A stretch of DNA of 64,000 nucleotides from Phytomonospora sp040655735 (GTDB taxonomy: Bacteria > Actinomycetota > Actinomycetes > Mycobacteriales > Micromonosporaceae): assembly GCF_040655735.1 (NCBI RefSeq), contig NZ_JBFAKK010000005.1, positions 62,001 to 126,000 of the forward strand, in the 5' to 3' direction. Position numbers and translations under genes: made by a program. Shown here one piece after another: positions 31,560-40,036 of this stretch. Position 1 is the stretch's first letter; every line of letters begins with the position of its first letter. Under the pieces are notes generated by a model. The model was given only the letters and a program-made list of their open reading frames with translations, was not told the origin of the DNA and searched no databases.

Positions 31560-32228
31560 ATGGATAGGCAAGTCAACGGCATCCTGGGCACCAAGCTCGG
31601 CATGACCCAGGTCTGGGACGAGAACAACCGCGTCGTCCCCGTCACCGTCGTGCAGGCCGGCCCGTGTGTGGTGACGCAGGTGCGCACCCCCGACACGGAC
31701 GGGTACTCCGCGGTGCAGCTCGCTTTCGGCGCGATCGACCCCCGCAAGGTCACGCAGCCACTGCGCGGCCACTACGCCAAGTCCGAGACCGCGCCCCGCC
31801 GCCACGCGGTGGAGATGCGCACCTCCGACGCCGGCGATTACGCCGCGGGCGACGAGATCACGGTGGACAAGTTCACCGAGACAAAACTCGTCGACATCAC
31901 CGGAACCACCAAGGGCAAGGGCTACGCCGGTGTCATGAAGCGTCACGGCTTCAGCGGCCTCGGCGCCGGACACGGCGTGCAGCGCAAGCACCGCTCGCCG
32001 GGTTCGATCGGCGGATGCGCCACCCCTGGCCGTGTCTTCAAGGGCATGCGCATGGCAGGCCGCATGGGTGGCGTTCGCCAGACCGTGCAGAACCTGACCA
32101 TCCACGCGGTGGACACCGAGAACAACCTGCTGCTGATCAAGGGCGCGCTCCCCGGTCCCAAGGGCGGCCTCGTGCTGATCCGCACGGCCGCGAAGACCTC
32201 GCTCGCCAAGGGTGGTGTTAGCAAGTGA
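31560..32228 (+). CDS. rplC: 50S ribosomal protein L3
   Basis: A 222-residue L3, normal length, with MDRQVNGILGTKLGMTQVW at the start and the conserved extension GHGVQRKHRSPGSIG that reaches the peptidyl-transferase centre. Overlaps rplD by 4 bp. Confidence 0.97.
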   Translation: MDRQVNGILGTKLGMTQVWDENNRVVPVTVVQAGPCVVTQVRTPDTDGYSAVQLAFGAIDPRKVTQPLRGHYAKSETAPRRHAVEMRTSDAGDYAAGDEITVDKFTETKLVDITGTTKGKGYAGVMKRHGFSGLGAGHGVQRKHRSPGSIGGCATPGRVFKGMRMAGRMGGVRQTVQNLTIHAVDTENNLLLIKGALPGPKGGLVLIRTAAKTSLAKGGVSK

Positions 32229-32905
32229 GCCTCCAGGTAGACGTCAAGAACCCGGTCGGTGACAAGAAGTCGACCGAGACCGTGGATCTCCCCGCCGAGG
32301 TGTTCGACCGCCAGGTCAACATCCCGCTGATGCACCAGGTCGTCGTCGCGCAGCTCGCGGCGGCCCGCCAGGGCACGCACAAGACGAAGACCCGCGGCGA
32401 GGTGGCCGGCGGTGGCAAGAAGCCGTACCGCCAGAAGGGCACCGGCCGCGCCCGTCAGGGTTCGACCCGCGCTCCGCAGTTCGCCGGCGGTGGCGTCGTG
32501 CACGGCCCTCAGCCGCGCGACTACTCGCAGCGGACGCCCAAGAAGATGAAGGCCGCCGCCCTGCGCAGCGCCCTGTCGGACCGGGCCCGCAACGGCCAGG
32601 TCCACGTCGTCTCGGCGCTCGTCGAGGGTGAGACCCCCAAGACGAAGACCGCGATCGCGTCGCTGCGCAAGATCACCGAGTCCCGTCGCGTGCTGGTCGT
32701 CCTCGACCGCTTCGACGAGGTCACCTGGATGAGCCTGCGCAACGAGCCCTCGGTGCACATCCTGGTCGTCGACCAGCTGAACACCTACGACGTGCTCGTC
32801 AACGACGACGTGGTCTTCACCAAGGGTGCTTACGACAGCTTCGTCAACAGGGGCAAGCAGGACGCCGGCGACGGCGACGAGAAGGACGAGGAGGCCGCGG
32901 CATGA
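32225..32905 (+). CDS. rplD: 50S ribosomal protein L4
   Basis: A 226-residue L4 starting at GTG within the rplC stop (GTGA). The tunnel-lining loop with KKPYRQKGTGRARQGSTRAP is intact. The C-terminus has an acidic tail of about 15 residues. In E. coli L4 represses its own operon; no matching leader is recognised here. Confidence 0.97.
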   Translation: MSLQVDVKNPVGDKKSTETVDLPAEVFDRQVNIPLMHQVVVAQLAAARQGTHKTKTRGEVAGGGKKPYRQKGTGRARQGSTRAPQFAGGGVVHGPQPRDYSQRTPKKMKAAALRSALSDRARNGQVHVVSALVEGETPKTKTAIASLRKITESRRVLVVLDRFDEVTWMSLRNEPSVHILVVDQLNTYDVLVNDDVVFTKGAYDSFVNRGKQDAGDGDEKDEEAAA

Positions 32906-33216
32906 GTGGCATCGACACCTCGGACCCGCGCGACATCATCCTCGCGCCGGTCATCTCGGAGAAGAGCTACGGCCTCACCGAGCTGAACAAGTTCACGTTC
33001 CTGGTGCACACGGGTGCGAACAAGACGCACATCAAGAACGCCATCCAGGAGATCTTCGAGGTGAAGGTCGCCAGCGTGAACACTCTCAACCGTGAGGGCA
33101 AGCGCAAGCGCACCCGCACCGGCTGGGGCAAGCGCAAGGACACCAAGCGCGCGATCGTGACCGTTGACGGAGACAGCACTGCTCTCTCCGAAATCTTCGG
33201 CGCCGCGGCCGGTTAG
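32902..33216 (+). CDS. rplW: 50S ribosomal protein L23
   Basis: A 104-residue L23 that forms the docking site for trigger factor and SRP at the tunnel exit. Conserved IILAPVISEKSY and the basic KRKRTRTGWGKRKDTKRA segment are present. ATG overlaps the rplD stop (ATGA). Confidence 0.97.
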   Translation: MSGIDTSDPRDIILAPVISEKSYGLTELNKFTFLVHTGANKTHIKNAIQEIFEVKVASVNTLNREGKRKRTRTGWGKRKDTKRAIVTVDGDSTALSEIFGAAAG

Positions 33217-33230
33217 GGAGCTTCGCAGAA

Positions 33231-34067
33231 ATGGGCATCCGCAAATACAAGCCGACGACCCCCGGTCGTCGCGGGTCGAGCGTCGCCGACTTCGTCGAGG
33301 TCACCCGCTCCACCCCCGAGAAGTCGCTGCTGCGTCCGCTGACGTCCAGCGGTGGCCGCAACTCGCACGGCCGCATCACCACGCGGCACCGCGGTGGCGG
33401 ACACAAGCGCCAGTACCGTCTGATCGACTTCCGTCGTCACGACAAGGACGGCATCCCGGCCAAGGTCGCGCACATCGAGTACGACCCGAACCGGACCGCG
33501 CGCATCGCGCTGCTGCACTACGCCGACGGTGAGAAGCGCTACATCCTGGCGCCGAAGGACCTGAAGCAGGGCGCGCAGATCGAGAACGGCCCCGGCGCGG
33601 ACATCAAGCCGGGCAACAACCTCCCGCTGCGCAACATCCCCGTGGGTACCACCATCCACGCGGTGGAGCTGCGCCCGGGCGGCGGCGCGAAGATGGCCCG
33701 CTCCGCGGGTTCTTCGATCCAGCTGCTCGCCCGTGAAGGCCAGTACGCGCACCTTCGCATGCCGTCCGGTGAAATCCGCCTGGTCGACACGCGCTGCCGC
33801 GCCACGGTCGGCGAGGTCGGCAACGCCGAGCAGTCGAACATCAACTGGGGCAAGGCCGGCCGCATGCGCTGGAAGGGACGTCGTCCCACGGTTCGTGGTG
33901 TCGCCATGAACCCGGTCGACCACCCGCACGGCGGTGGTGAGGGTAAGACCTCAGGTGGCCGCCACCCGGTGAACCCGCAGGGTAAGCCGGAGGGTCGTAC
34001 GCGATCCAAGCGCAAGCCGAGCGACCGGCTCATCGTCCGGCGCCGCTACGTGAACCGGAAGCGATGA
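33231..34067 (+). CDS. rplB: 50S ribosomal protein L2
   Basis: A 278-residue L2 of standard length. It contains the conserved NPVDHPHGGGEG near the C-terminus, whose His is close to the peptidyl-transferase centre. Starts 14 bp after rplW with a weak AG-rich ribosome-binding site. Confidence 0.98.
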   Translation: MGIRKYKPTTPGRRGSSVADFVEVTRSTPEKSLLRPLTSSGGRNSHGRITTRHRGGGHKRQYRLIDFRRHDKDGIPAKVAHIEYDPNRTARIALLHYADGEKRYILAPKDLKQGAQIENGPGADIKPGNNLPLRNIPVGTTIHAVELRPGGGAKMARSAGSSIQLLAREGQYAHLRMPSGEIRLVDTRCRATVGEVGNAEQSNINWGKAGRMRWKGRRPTVRGVAMNPVDHPHGGGEGKTSGGRHPVNPQGKPEGRTRSKRKPSDRLIVRRRYVNRKR

Positions 34068-34082
34068 GGTAGGTAGCAGGTT

Positions 34083-34364
34083 ATGCCACGCAGCTTGAAG
34101 AAAGGTCCGTTCATCGACGACCACCTTCTCAAGAAGGTTGAGAAGGCCGTCGAGACGAACAGCAAGAACGTCATCAAGACCTGGTCGCGCCGGTCGACGA
34201 TCATCCCCGAGATGATCGGTCTGACCCTGGCCGTCCACGACGGCCGCAAGCACGTACCGGTCTTCGTCAGCGAGTCGATGGTCGGGCACAAGCTCGGCGA
34301 GTTCGCGCTGACCCGGACGTTCCGCTCGCACGACAAAGACGACCGCAAGAGCCGCCGCCGCTAG
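34083..34364 (+). CDS. rpsS: 30S ribosomal protein S19
   Basis: A 93-residue S19 (MPRSLKKGPFIDDHLLKKV) located in the 30S head, contacting the A-site finger. Standard length and order after rplB. Confidence 0.98.
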   Translation: MPRSLKKGPFIDDHLLKKVEKAVETNSKNVIKTWSRRSTIIPEMIGLTLAVHDGRKHVPVFVSESMVGHKLGEFALTRTFRSHDKDDRKSRRR

Positions 34365-34391
34365 GCGCGGGTAACGAGCAAGGGGATTTCG

Positions 34392-34919
34392 ATGGCAAGC
34401 AATGACGCCATTCCGGCGCCTGGCGCACGGGCCGTTGCACGGCACGTCCGCGTCTCGCCGAACAAGGCGCGTCGTGTCGTCAACCTCGTTCGTGGCCTTC
34501 CCGCGACCGAGGCGCTGACGGTTCTGAAGTTCGCCCCCCAGGCGGCGAGTGAGCCCGTGTACAAGGTGGTCGCCAGCGCGATCGCCAACGCGGAGAACAA
34601 CGAGCGGCTCGACCCCGAGTCGCTGCTCATCGCCGAGGCCCGCGTTGACGAGGGCCCGACGATGAAGCGGTACCGGCCGCGTGCCCACGGGCGTGCGTAC
34701 CGGATCCGCAAGCGGACCAGCCACATCACGATCGTGGTGGAGAGCGTCGCGGCGGGCCAAGGCTCCGTCACCGTTCCCCGCCGCCCGCGTCGTGCGGCGA
34801 CCGAGAGCGCGGCCCCGGCCGCCGCCGAGGTCACCGAGGCGACTGAGAACGACACGATCGAGGCGACCGCCGAGGACGCCGACGAGAAGAAGGCGTCTAA
34901 GAAGGAGGCGGCCGAGTAA
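34392..34919 (+). CDS. rplV: 50S ribosomal protein L22 with C-terminal extension
   Basis: A 175-residue L22. The first 120 residues are the conserved domain with the tunnel loop RPRAHGRAYRIRKRTSHI. The last 50 or so are an Ala/Glu/Thr-rich acidic tail ending KKASKKEAAE, as seen in other actinobacteria. The stop shares a base with rpsC (TAATG). Confidence 0.97.
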   Translation: MASNDAIPAPGARAVARHVRVSPNKARRVVNLVRGLPATEALTVLKFAPQAASEPVYKVVASAIANAENNERLDPESLLIAEARVDEGPTMKRYRPRAHGRAYRIRKRTSHITIVVESVAAGQGSVTVPRRPRRAATESAAPAAAEVTEATENDTIEATAEDADEKKASKKEAAE

Positions 34920-35731
34920 TGGGCCAAAAGATTCACCCGCACGGGTTCCGGCTCGGCATCAGTGCCGACTGGACGTCGCGCTGGTACGCCGACAAGCTCT
35001 ACAGCGACTATGTGGCCGAGGATGTCAAGATCCGCAAGCTCATGTCGACTGGACTTGAGCGCGCCGGCATCGCCAAGGTCGACATCGAGCGCACCCGTGA
35101 AAAGGTTCGCGTCGACATCCACACCGCGCGTCCGGGCATCGTCATCGGCCGCAAGGGTGCCGAGGCCGAGCGTCTCCGCGGCAAGCTGGAGAAGCTCACC
35201 GGCGGCAAGCAGGTGCAGCTGAACATTCTCGAGGTCAAGAACCCCGAGTCGGACGCCCAGCTCGTCGCGCAGGGCATCGCCGAACAGCTCGCCAGCCGGG
35301 TCAACTTCCGCCGCGCGATGCGCAAGGCCATTCAGTCGGCCATGCGCAACCCGATGGTGAAGGGCATCCGCGTCCAGTGCGGTGGCCGTCTCGGCGGCGC
35401 CGAGATGTCTCGCTCCGAGTTCTACCGCGAAGGCCGCGTTCCGCTGCACACGCTGCGCGCGAACATCGACTACGGCCTGTTCGAGGCCCGCACCAACTTC
35501 GGCCAGATCGGCGTGAAGGTGTGGATCTACAAGGGCGAGGGTGTTCCCGGTCGCGATGGCGACCAGCAGCAGCGTCCGCAGCGCCGCGCCGGCGAGCGTC
35601 CCGAGCGGGGTGCGCGTCGCGGTGGCGGCGGCGACCGTCCGGGCCGTCTGCGCTCGAGCGCGTCGGGCACGACCGCAACAGGCACCGAGGCCGGCCGCGC
35701 CGCCTCCGGTGAAACGAAGCAGGAGGGCTGA
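34919..35731 (+). CDS. rpsC: 30S ribosomal protein S3 with Arg/Gly-rich tail
   Basis: A 270-residue S3. The KH domain carries IVIGRKGAEAERLR, and the C-terminal domain forms the mRNA entry helicase. After about residue 215 an Arg/Gly/Gln-rich disordered tail follows, longer than in E. coli S3 but usual for actinobacteria. Confidence 0.97.
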   Translation: MGQKIHPHGFRLGISADWTSRWYADKLYSDYVAEDVKIRKLMSTGLERAGIAKVDIERTREKVRVDIHTARPGIVIGRKGAEAERLRGKLEKLTGGKQVQLNILEVKNPESDAQLVAQGIAEQLASRVNFRRAMRKAIQSAMRNPMVKGIRVQCGGRLGGAEMSRSEFYREGRVPLHTLRANIDYGLFEARTNFGQIGVKVWIYKGEGVPGRDGDQQQRPQRRAGERPERGARRGGGGDRPGRLRSSASGTTATGTEAGRAASGETKQEG

Positions 35732-35737
35732 GCAGCC

Positions 35738-36163
35738 ATGCTTATGCCACGTAAGCCCCCGAAGGGTTTCCGTAAGCCGCACAACCCGAAGCGTTCGGGT
35801 AAGAGCAAGGGCGGCACCAAGGTCACTTTCGGTGAGTACGGCATCCAGGCTCTGAGCCCGGCGTACGTGACGAACCGGCAGATCGAATCGGCCCGTATCG
35901 CGATGACCCGCCACATCAAGCGTGGCGGCAAGGTCTGGATCAACATCTTCCCGGACCAGTCGATCACGAAGAAGCCCGCCGAGACCCGCATGGGTTCCGG
36001 TAAGGGAACTCCGGAGTGGTGGATCGCGAACGTGAAGCCGGGCCGGGTCATGTTCGAGCTGTCGTTCCCGAACGAGACGGTCGCGCGCGAGGCACTTCGC
36101 CGTGCGATGCACAAGCTCCCGATGAAGTGCCGGATCGTGACGCGCGAAGTGGGTGAGGTCTGA
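35738..36163 (+). CDS. rplP: 50S ribosomal protein L16
   Basis: A 141-residue L16 contacting A-site tRNA. Conserved LSPAYVTNRQIESARIAMTR and KPAETRMGSGKG are present. ATG 35738 (MLMPRK) is used; ATG 35744 is in frame. Stop overlaps rpmC by one base. Confidence 0.97.
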   Translation: MLMPRKPPKGFRKPHNPKRSGKSKGGTKVTFGEYGIQALSPAYVTNRQIESARIAMTRHIKRGGKVWINIFPDQSITKKPAETRMGSGKGTPEWWIANVKPGRVMFELSFPNETVAREALRRAMHKLPMKCRIVTREVGEV

Positions 36164-36399
36164 TGGCGGCGACTGTCGCTGCCGGCGAGCTGCGAGAGCT
36201 CGCCGACGAAGAGCTGCTCGCGCGGCTGAAGGAATGCAAGCAGGAGCTGTTCAACCTGCGGATGCAGGCCGCGACCGGCCAGCTCGACGACAACCGGGGG
36301 TTGAAGGTCGTGCGCCACAACATCGCCCGGATCTACACGATCATGCGCGAGCGCGAGCTGGGCCTGTCCGTCGCGCCGACGGAGGTTGAGGCTTCATGA
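36163..36399 (+). CDS. rpmC: 50S ribosomal protein L29
   Basis: A 78-residue L29, a two-helix protein near the tunnel exit. Conserved LRELADEELLARLKECKQEL and QLDDNRGLKVVRHNIARI segments. Coupled to rplP (TGATG) and to rpsQ (ATGA). Confidence 0.97.
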   Translation: MAATVAAGELRELADEELLARLKECKQELFNLRMQAATGQLDDNRGLKVVRHNIARIYTIMRERELGLSVAPTEVEAS

Positions 36400-36662
36400 G
36401 TACGCAGGGAACGCGTGCGCGACGCAAGGTCCGCGAGGGCCTTGTCGTCAGCGACAAGATGGACAAGACCGCGGTCATCGAGGTCGAGGACCGGGTCAAG
36501 CACCCGTTGTACGGCAAGGTTCTTCGCCGTACCAAGAAGTACAAGGCACACGACGAGCACAACCAGTGCGGCGTCGGCGACCGGGTCCAGATCATGGAGA
36601 CCCGTCCGCTGTCGGCCACCAAGCGCTGGCGCGTCGTGGAGATCCTCGAGAAAGCCAAGTAG
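36396..36662 (+). CDS. rpsQ: 30S ribosomal protein S17
   Basis: An 88-residue S17 with the OB-fold segments RKVREGLVVSDKMDKTAVIE and HPLYGKVLRRTKKYKAHDE. It binds the 5' domain of 16S rRNA. Starts within the rpmC stop. Confidence 0.97.
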   Translation: MSTQGTRARRKVREGLVVSDKMDKTAVIEVEDRVKHPLYGKVLRRTKKYKAHDEHNQCGVGDRVQIMETRPLSATKRWRVVEILEKAK

Positions 36663-36671
36663 GGAGCCGAC

Positions 36672-37040
36672 GTGATTCAGCAGGAGTCGCGACTTCGCGT
36701 CGCCGACAACACCGGTGCCAGGCAGATCCTGTGCATCCGCGTGCTCGGTGGTTCGGGCCGGCGTTATGCGGGCATCGGCGACCTCATCGTGGCCACCGTC
36801 AAGGACGCCATCCCGGGTGCCGGTGTCAAGAAGGGTGACGTCGTTCGCGCCGTCGTCGTTCGGACCGCCAAGGAGAAGCGACGCCCGGACGGGTCGTACA
36901 TCCGCTTCGACGAGAACGCCGCCGTCATCATCAAGGACGACGGGGAACCGCGCGGGACGCGCATCTTCGGCCCGGTGGGCCGCGAGCTGCGTGACAAGCG
37001 CTTCATGAAGATCATCTCCCTCGCGCCGGAGGTGCTGTAA
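36672..37040 (+). CDS. rplN: 50S ribosomal protein L14
   Basis: A 122-residue L14 of standard length, starting at GTG (MIQQESRLRVADNTGARQIL). It forms the bridge to h14 of 16S rRNA. Usually taken as the first gene of the spc cluster; only 9 bp separate it from rpsQ, so the S10 and spc units appear joined. Confidence 0.98.
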   Translation: MIQQESRLRVADNTGARQILCIRVLGGSGRRYAGIGDLIVATVKDAIPGAGVKKGDVVRAVVVRTAKEKRRPDGSYIRFDENAAVIIKDDGEPRGTRIFGPVGRELRDKRFMKIISLAPEVL

Positions 37041-37043
37041 CCA

Positions 37044-37358
37044 ATGAAGATCAAAAAGGGCGACCGGGTACGGATCATCGCCGGCAAGGACAAGGGCGCC
37101 GAGGGTCAGGTCATCGAGGCTTACCCGCGGACCGGCAAGGTTCTCGTCGAGGGTGTCAACCGGGTCAAGAAGCACGAGCGGGTCTCGCAGACCCAGCGCG
37201 GCTCCAAGACCGGCGGCATCATCACGCAGGAAGCGGCCATCGACGTCTCGAACGTCCAGGTGCTCGATGCCGACAACCAGCCGACCCGCGTCGGATACCG
37301 CCGTGGCGATGACGGCCGCAAGGTCCGTATCTCCCGTCGCACGGGTAAGGACCTCTAA
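37044..37358 (+). CDS. rplX: 50S ribosomal protein L24
   Basis: A 104-residue L24, an early assembly protein of the 50S subunit. The KOW motif KKGDRVRIIAGKDKGAEGQV lies at the N-terminus. The stop shares a base with rplE (TAATG). Confidence 0.97.
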   Translation: MKIKKGDRVRIIAGKDKGAEGQVIEAYPRTGKVLVEGVNRVKKHERVSQTQRGSKTGGIITQEAAIDVSNVQVLDADNQPTRVGYRRGDDGRKVRISRRTGKDL

Positions 37359-37918
37359 TGAGTGACGTGAAGACACTGCCGCGCCTCAAGCAGCGCTACC
37401 GCGAGGAAATCGCGGGCTCGCTGAAGGAGCAGTTCGGCTACGCCAACCCGATGCAGATCCCGGGTGTCGTGAAGGTCGTCGTCAACATGGGTGTGGGCGA
37501 CGCCGCGCGCGACTCCAAGCTCATCGACGGCGCCGTGCGCGACCTCACCACCATCACCGGCCAGAAGCCGCTGCTTCGCCGGGCGCGCAAGTCCATCGCG
37601 CAGTTCAAGCTGCGCGAGGGCATGCCGATCGGTGCCAAGGTCACGCTCCGCGGCGACCGGATGTGGGAGTTCCTGGACCGTCTGCTGTCCATCTCGCTGC
37701 CCCGTATCCGCGACTTCCGCGGACTGTCGGACCAGCAGTTCGACGGCAACGGCAACTACACCTTCGGGCTCACCGAGCAGTCGGTGTTCCACGAGATCGA
37801 CCAGGACAAGATCGACCGGGTTCGCGGCATGGACATCACCGTCGTGACGTCGGCCAAGTCGGATGACGAAGGCCGCGCGCTGCTCAAGCTGCTCGGCTTC
37901 CCGTACAAGGAGAAGTGA
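37358..37918 (+). CDS. rplE: 50S ribosomal protein L5
   Basis: A 186-residue L5 that binds 5S rRNA. Conserved motifs GVGDAARDSKLIDGAV and GLTEQSVFHEIDQDKIDRV are present; length is normal. Confidence 0.98.
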   Translation: MSDVKTLPRLKQRYREEIAGSLKEQFGYANPMQIPGVVKVVVNMGVGDAARDSKLIDGAVRDLTTITGQKPLLRRARKSIAQFKLREGMPIGAKVTLRGDRMWEFLDRLLSISLPRIRDFRGLSDQQFDGNGNYTFGLTEQSVFHEIDQDKIDRVRGMDITVVTSAKSDDEGRALLKLLGFPYKEK

Positions 37919-37920
37919 CG

Positions 37921-38106
37921 ATGGCGAAGAAGGCGCTGATCTACAAGGCCGCGCAGAAGCCGAAGTTCGCGGTTCGCGCGTACACCCGCTGCACCAAGTG
38001 CGGGCGTCCGAAGGCCGTCTACCGCAAGTTCGGCCTGTGCCGGGTTTGCCTGCGAAGCATGGCGCACCGGGGCGAGCTGCCCGGTGTGTGGAAGGCCTCC
38101 TGGTAA
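37921..38106 (+). CDS. rpsN: 30S ribosomal protein S14, zinc-binding type Z
   Basis: A 61-residue zinc-type S14. The CTKCGRPKAVYRKFGLCRVC segment holds two CxxC pairs that bind zinc; the zinc-free long form would be about 100 residues. ATG 37921 is chosen over the in-frame GTG 37915, which overlaps the rplE stop. Confidence 0.97.
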   Translation: MAKKALIYKAAQKPKFAVRAYTRCTKCGRPKAVYRKFGLCRVCLRSMAHRGELPGVWKASW

Positions 38107-38289
38107 CCAGGAAAGACATCGCTTCGGTCCCGGCCGCGCACGACCGCTTCGGCGGGAGCTGCGCGGCGGGCCCGGGGCGGCCCAATCCGGGGTGGCTCAT
38201 CACTCCGGGCGACACCACACTTCACCACAGGCCCGACAGCGCCGTCTCGAACGGCTGAGGGAACCGGGGCGAGAAGGGTAAGTACAGCA

Positions 38290-38697
38290 ATGACAATGAC
38301 CGACCCGATCGCAGACATGCTGACGCGTCTGCGCAACGCCAACCAGGCGTACCACGACCAGGTCCTGATGCCCCACTCGAAGATCAAGGCGAACATCGCC
38401 GAGGTCCTCAAGGCCGAGGGTTACATCGCGGGCTGGAAGGTCGAGGACCCGGCCGAGGGCAAGGTTGGCAGGACGCTGGTCGTCGACCTGAAGTTCGGCC
38501 AGAACCGCGAGCGGAGCCTCGCCGGCATCCGCCGTGTTTCCAAGCCCGGTCTTCGGGTGTACGCCAAGTCGACTGAGCTGCCGCGCGTGCTGGGCGGCCT
38601 GGGCGTGGCCATCGTGTCCACGTCCGACGGCCTCCTCACCGACCGGCAGGCTCGCAAGCGTGGGGTGGGCGGGGAAGTCCTCGCCTACGTCTGGTAA
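38290..38697 (+). CDS. rpsH: 30S ribosomal protein S8
   Basis: A 135-residue S8 of standard length with DPIADMLTRLRNAN and the C-terminal STSDGLLTDRQARKRGVGGEVLAYVW. It binds helix 21 of 16S rRNA and, in E. coli, represses spc mRNA. A gap of 183 bp without a gene separates it from rpsN, longer than usual. Confidence 0.98.
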   Translation: MTMTDPIADMLTRLRNANQAYHDQVLMPHSKIKANIAEVLKAEGYIAGWKVEDPAEGKVGRTLVVDLKFGQNRERSLAGIRRVSKPGLRVYAKSTELPRVLGGLGVAIVSTSDGLLTDRQARKRGVGGEVLAYVW

Positions 38698-38713
38698 AGG
38701 AGGCTGCGAGCAC

Positions 38714-39253
38714 ATGTCGCGCATCGGACGTAAGTCAATCCCGGTCCCTTCCGGAGTCGACGTCGCCATCGAAGGCGCCTTCGTCAAGGTCAAGGGCCCG
38801 AAGGGCGAGCTGTCGCACACTCTGGCTCAGCCGATCACCATCAGCAAGGCCGACAACGGCGAGCTGCAGGTCGAGCGCCCCAACGACGAGCGCCAGTCCC
38901 GTGCCCTGCACGGTCTGTCGCGCACCCTGGTGGCCAACATGGTCGTCGGTGTGACCGAGGGGTACAAGAAGAGCCTGGAGATCAACGGCACCGGTTACCG
39001 CGTGCAGTTGAAGGGGTCGGACCTCGAGTTCGCCCTGGGCTTCTCGCACCCCGTCCTCGTGAAGGCGCCCGCGGGCATCACCTTCTCGGTCGAGCGCCCG
39101 ACGCTCTTCCACATCGAGGGCATCGACAAGCAGCAGGTCGGCGAGGTCGCCGCCAACATCCGCAAGATCCGGCCGCCGGAGCCGTACAAGGGCAAGGGCG
39201 TCAAGTACGTCGGCGAGCACATCCGCCGCAAGGCGGGGAAGGCAGGTAGGTAA
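38714..39253 (+). CDS. rplF: 50S ribosomal protein L6
   Basis: A 179-residue L6 with the end segment PPEPYKGKGVKYVGEHIRRK. ATG 38714 is preceded by AAAGGAGG, and gives the usual start MSRIGRKSIPVPSGV; the longer in-frame reading overlaps rpsH. rplR starts immediately after the stop. Confidence 0.98.
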   Translation: MSRIGRKSIPVPSGVDVAIEGAFVKVKGPKGELSHTLAQPITISKADNGELQVERPNDERQSRALHGLSRTLVANMVVGVTEGYKKSLEINGTGYRVQLKGSDLEFALGFSHPVLVKAPAGITFSVERPTLFHIEGIDKQQVGEVAANIRKIRPPEPYKGKGVKYVGEHIRRKAGKAGR

Positions 39254-39649
39254 ATGTCGGCCACGCTCGCCAAGCGTCGCAACTCCGGGGGCATCAGCGG
39301 TACTCGCCGCATTGCCCGCGACCGTCGTCACTTCCGGGTCCGTAAGAACATGTCCGGTACCGCCGAGCGTCCGCGCCTGGTGGTCACCCGGTCCATCCGG
39401 CACATCGTCGCGCAGCTCATCGACGACTCGAAGGGCCACACGGTGGCTTCGGCCTCGTCGCTCGACGACACGTTCGAGGGCTTCGACGGCGACAAGACCG
39501 CCCAGGCGAAGAAGGTCGGCGAACTGCTGGCCGAGCGCGCCAAGTCGGCCGGTTTCGACAAGGCCGTCTTCGACCGTGGCGGCAACCGCTACCACGGCCG
39601 GATCGCGGCTCTGGCCGACGCCGCCCGCGAGGGTGGACTGAGCTTCTAG
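39254..39649 (+). CDS. rplR: 50S ribosomal protein L18
   Basis: A 131-residue L18, 5S rRNA-binding. The conserved PRLVVTRSIRHIVAQLIDD and FDRGGNRYHGRIAALADAAR are present. It is followed not by rpsE directly but by 387 bp of non-coding DNA. Confidence 0.97.
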   Translation: MSATLAKRRNSGGISGTRRIARDRRHFRVRKNMSGTAERPRLVVTRSIRHIVAQLIDDSKGHTVASASSLDDTFEGFDGDKTAQAKKVGELLAERAKSAGFDKAVFDRGGNRYHGRIAALADAAREGGLSF

Positions 39650-39690
39650 AGGTCGCGTGCGGCCTTCGGGCCGCGCGTCCTCGGCTGTGT

Positions 39691-39720
39691 GCGGATGGGG
39701 TGGAGACTCACCCCATCCGC
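39691..39720 (+). terminator. Terminator-like hairpin after rplR
   Basis: GCGGATGGGGTG (39691-39702) pairs perfectly with CACCCCATCCGC (39709-39720) around GAGACT. Located 41 bp after the rplR stop; only a TT follows. Confidence 0.8.
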
Positions 39721-39892
39721 TTCGGCCGGTTCAGGGCCGGGTGCCGAACGGTAGTTCGGTTCGCGGTGTCGGGCAGGATCGTCGACAACTGCATGGTTCG
39801 CGGTTCGCCGCGGACCCCATGGCTTCCCGGTGCGGCCTTCGGGCCGGATCCGGATCGGCCCGGGACTCTCCGCCCATCGCGGCGGCACCCGC

Positions 39893-39922
39893 TGTCACGT
39901 CTTCCGGCGTGGCCGGTAGAGT
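39893..39922 (+). promoter_or_regulatory. Possible rpsE promoter
   Basis: TGTCAC (39893-39898) and TAGAGT (39917-39922) with an 18-bp spacer, about 115 bp before rpsE. The position after a terminator and before hairpins supports an internal start of the spc cluster. Confidence 0.45.
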
Positions 39923-39934
39923 CTTCGCGGCCAC

Positions 39935-39975
39935 GTGGACGGGGCACGAATGCCGTCCACATCCCTCTTCGAGGG
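39935..39975 (+). promoter_or_regulatory. Structured leader of rpsE
   Basis: GTGGACGG (39935-39942) pairs with CCGTCCAC (39953-39960), and CCCTC (39963-39967) pairs with GAGGG (39971-39975). Two adjacent stems near the 5' end of the predicted transcript could bind a ribosomal protein; no known leader motif is recognised. Confidence 0.45.
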
Positions 39976-40036
39976 AAGCGAGTCAGCGACCTTCGCTGGC
40001 GTTATAGCACTTGAGTAGCAGAGAGGTAAGTGCCTG

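Larger units (their letters stand above)
39650..40036 (+). other. Gap splitting the spc cluster between rplR and rpsE
   Basis: 387 bp without a gene. Contents in order: a perfect hairpin (39691-39720), a promoter-like pair (39893-39922), and two further hairpins in the resulting rpsE leader (39935-39960 and 39963-39975). In most bacteria rplR and rpsE are nearly contiguous. Confidence 0.75.
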
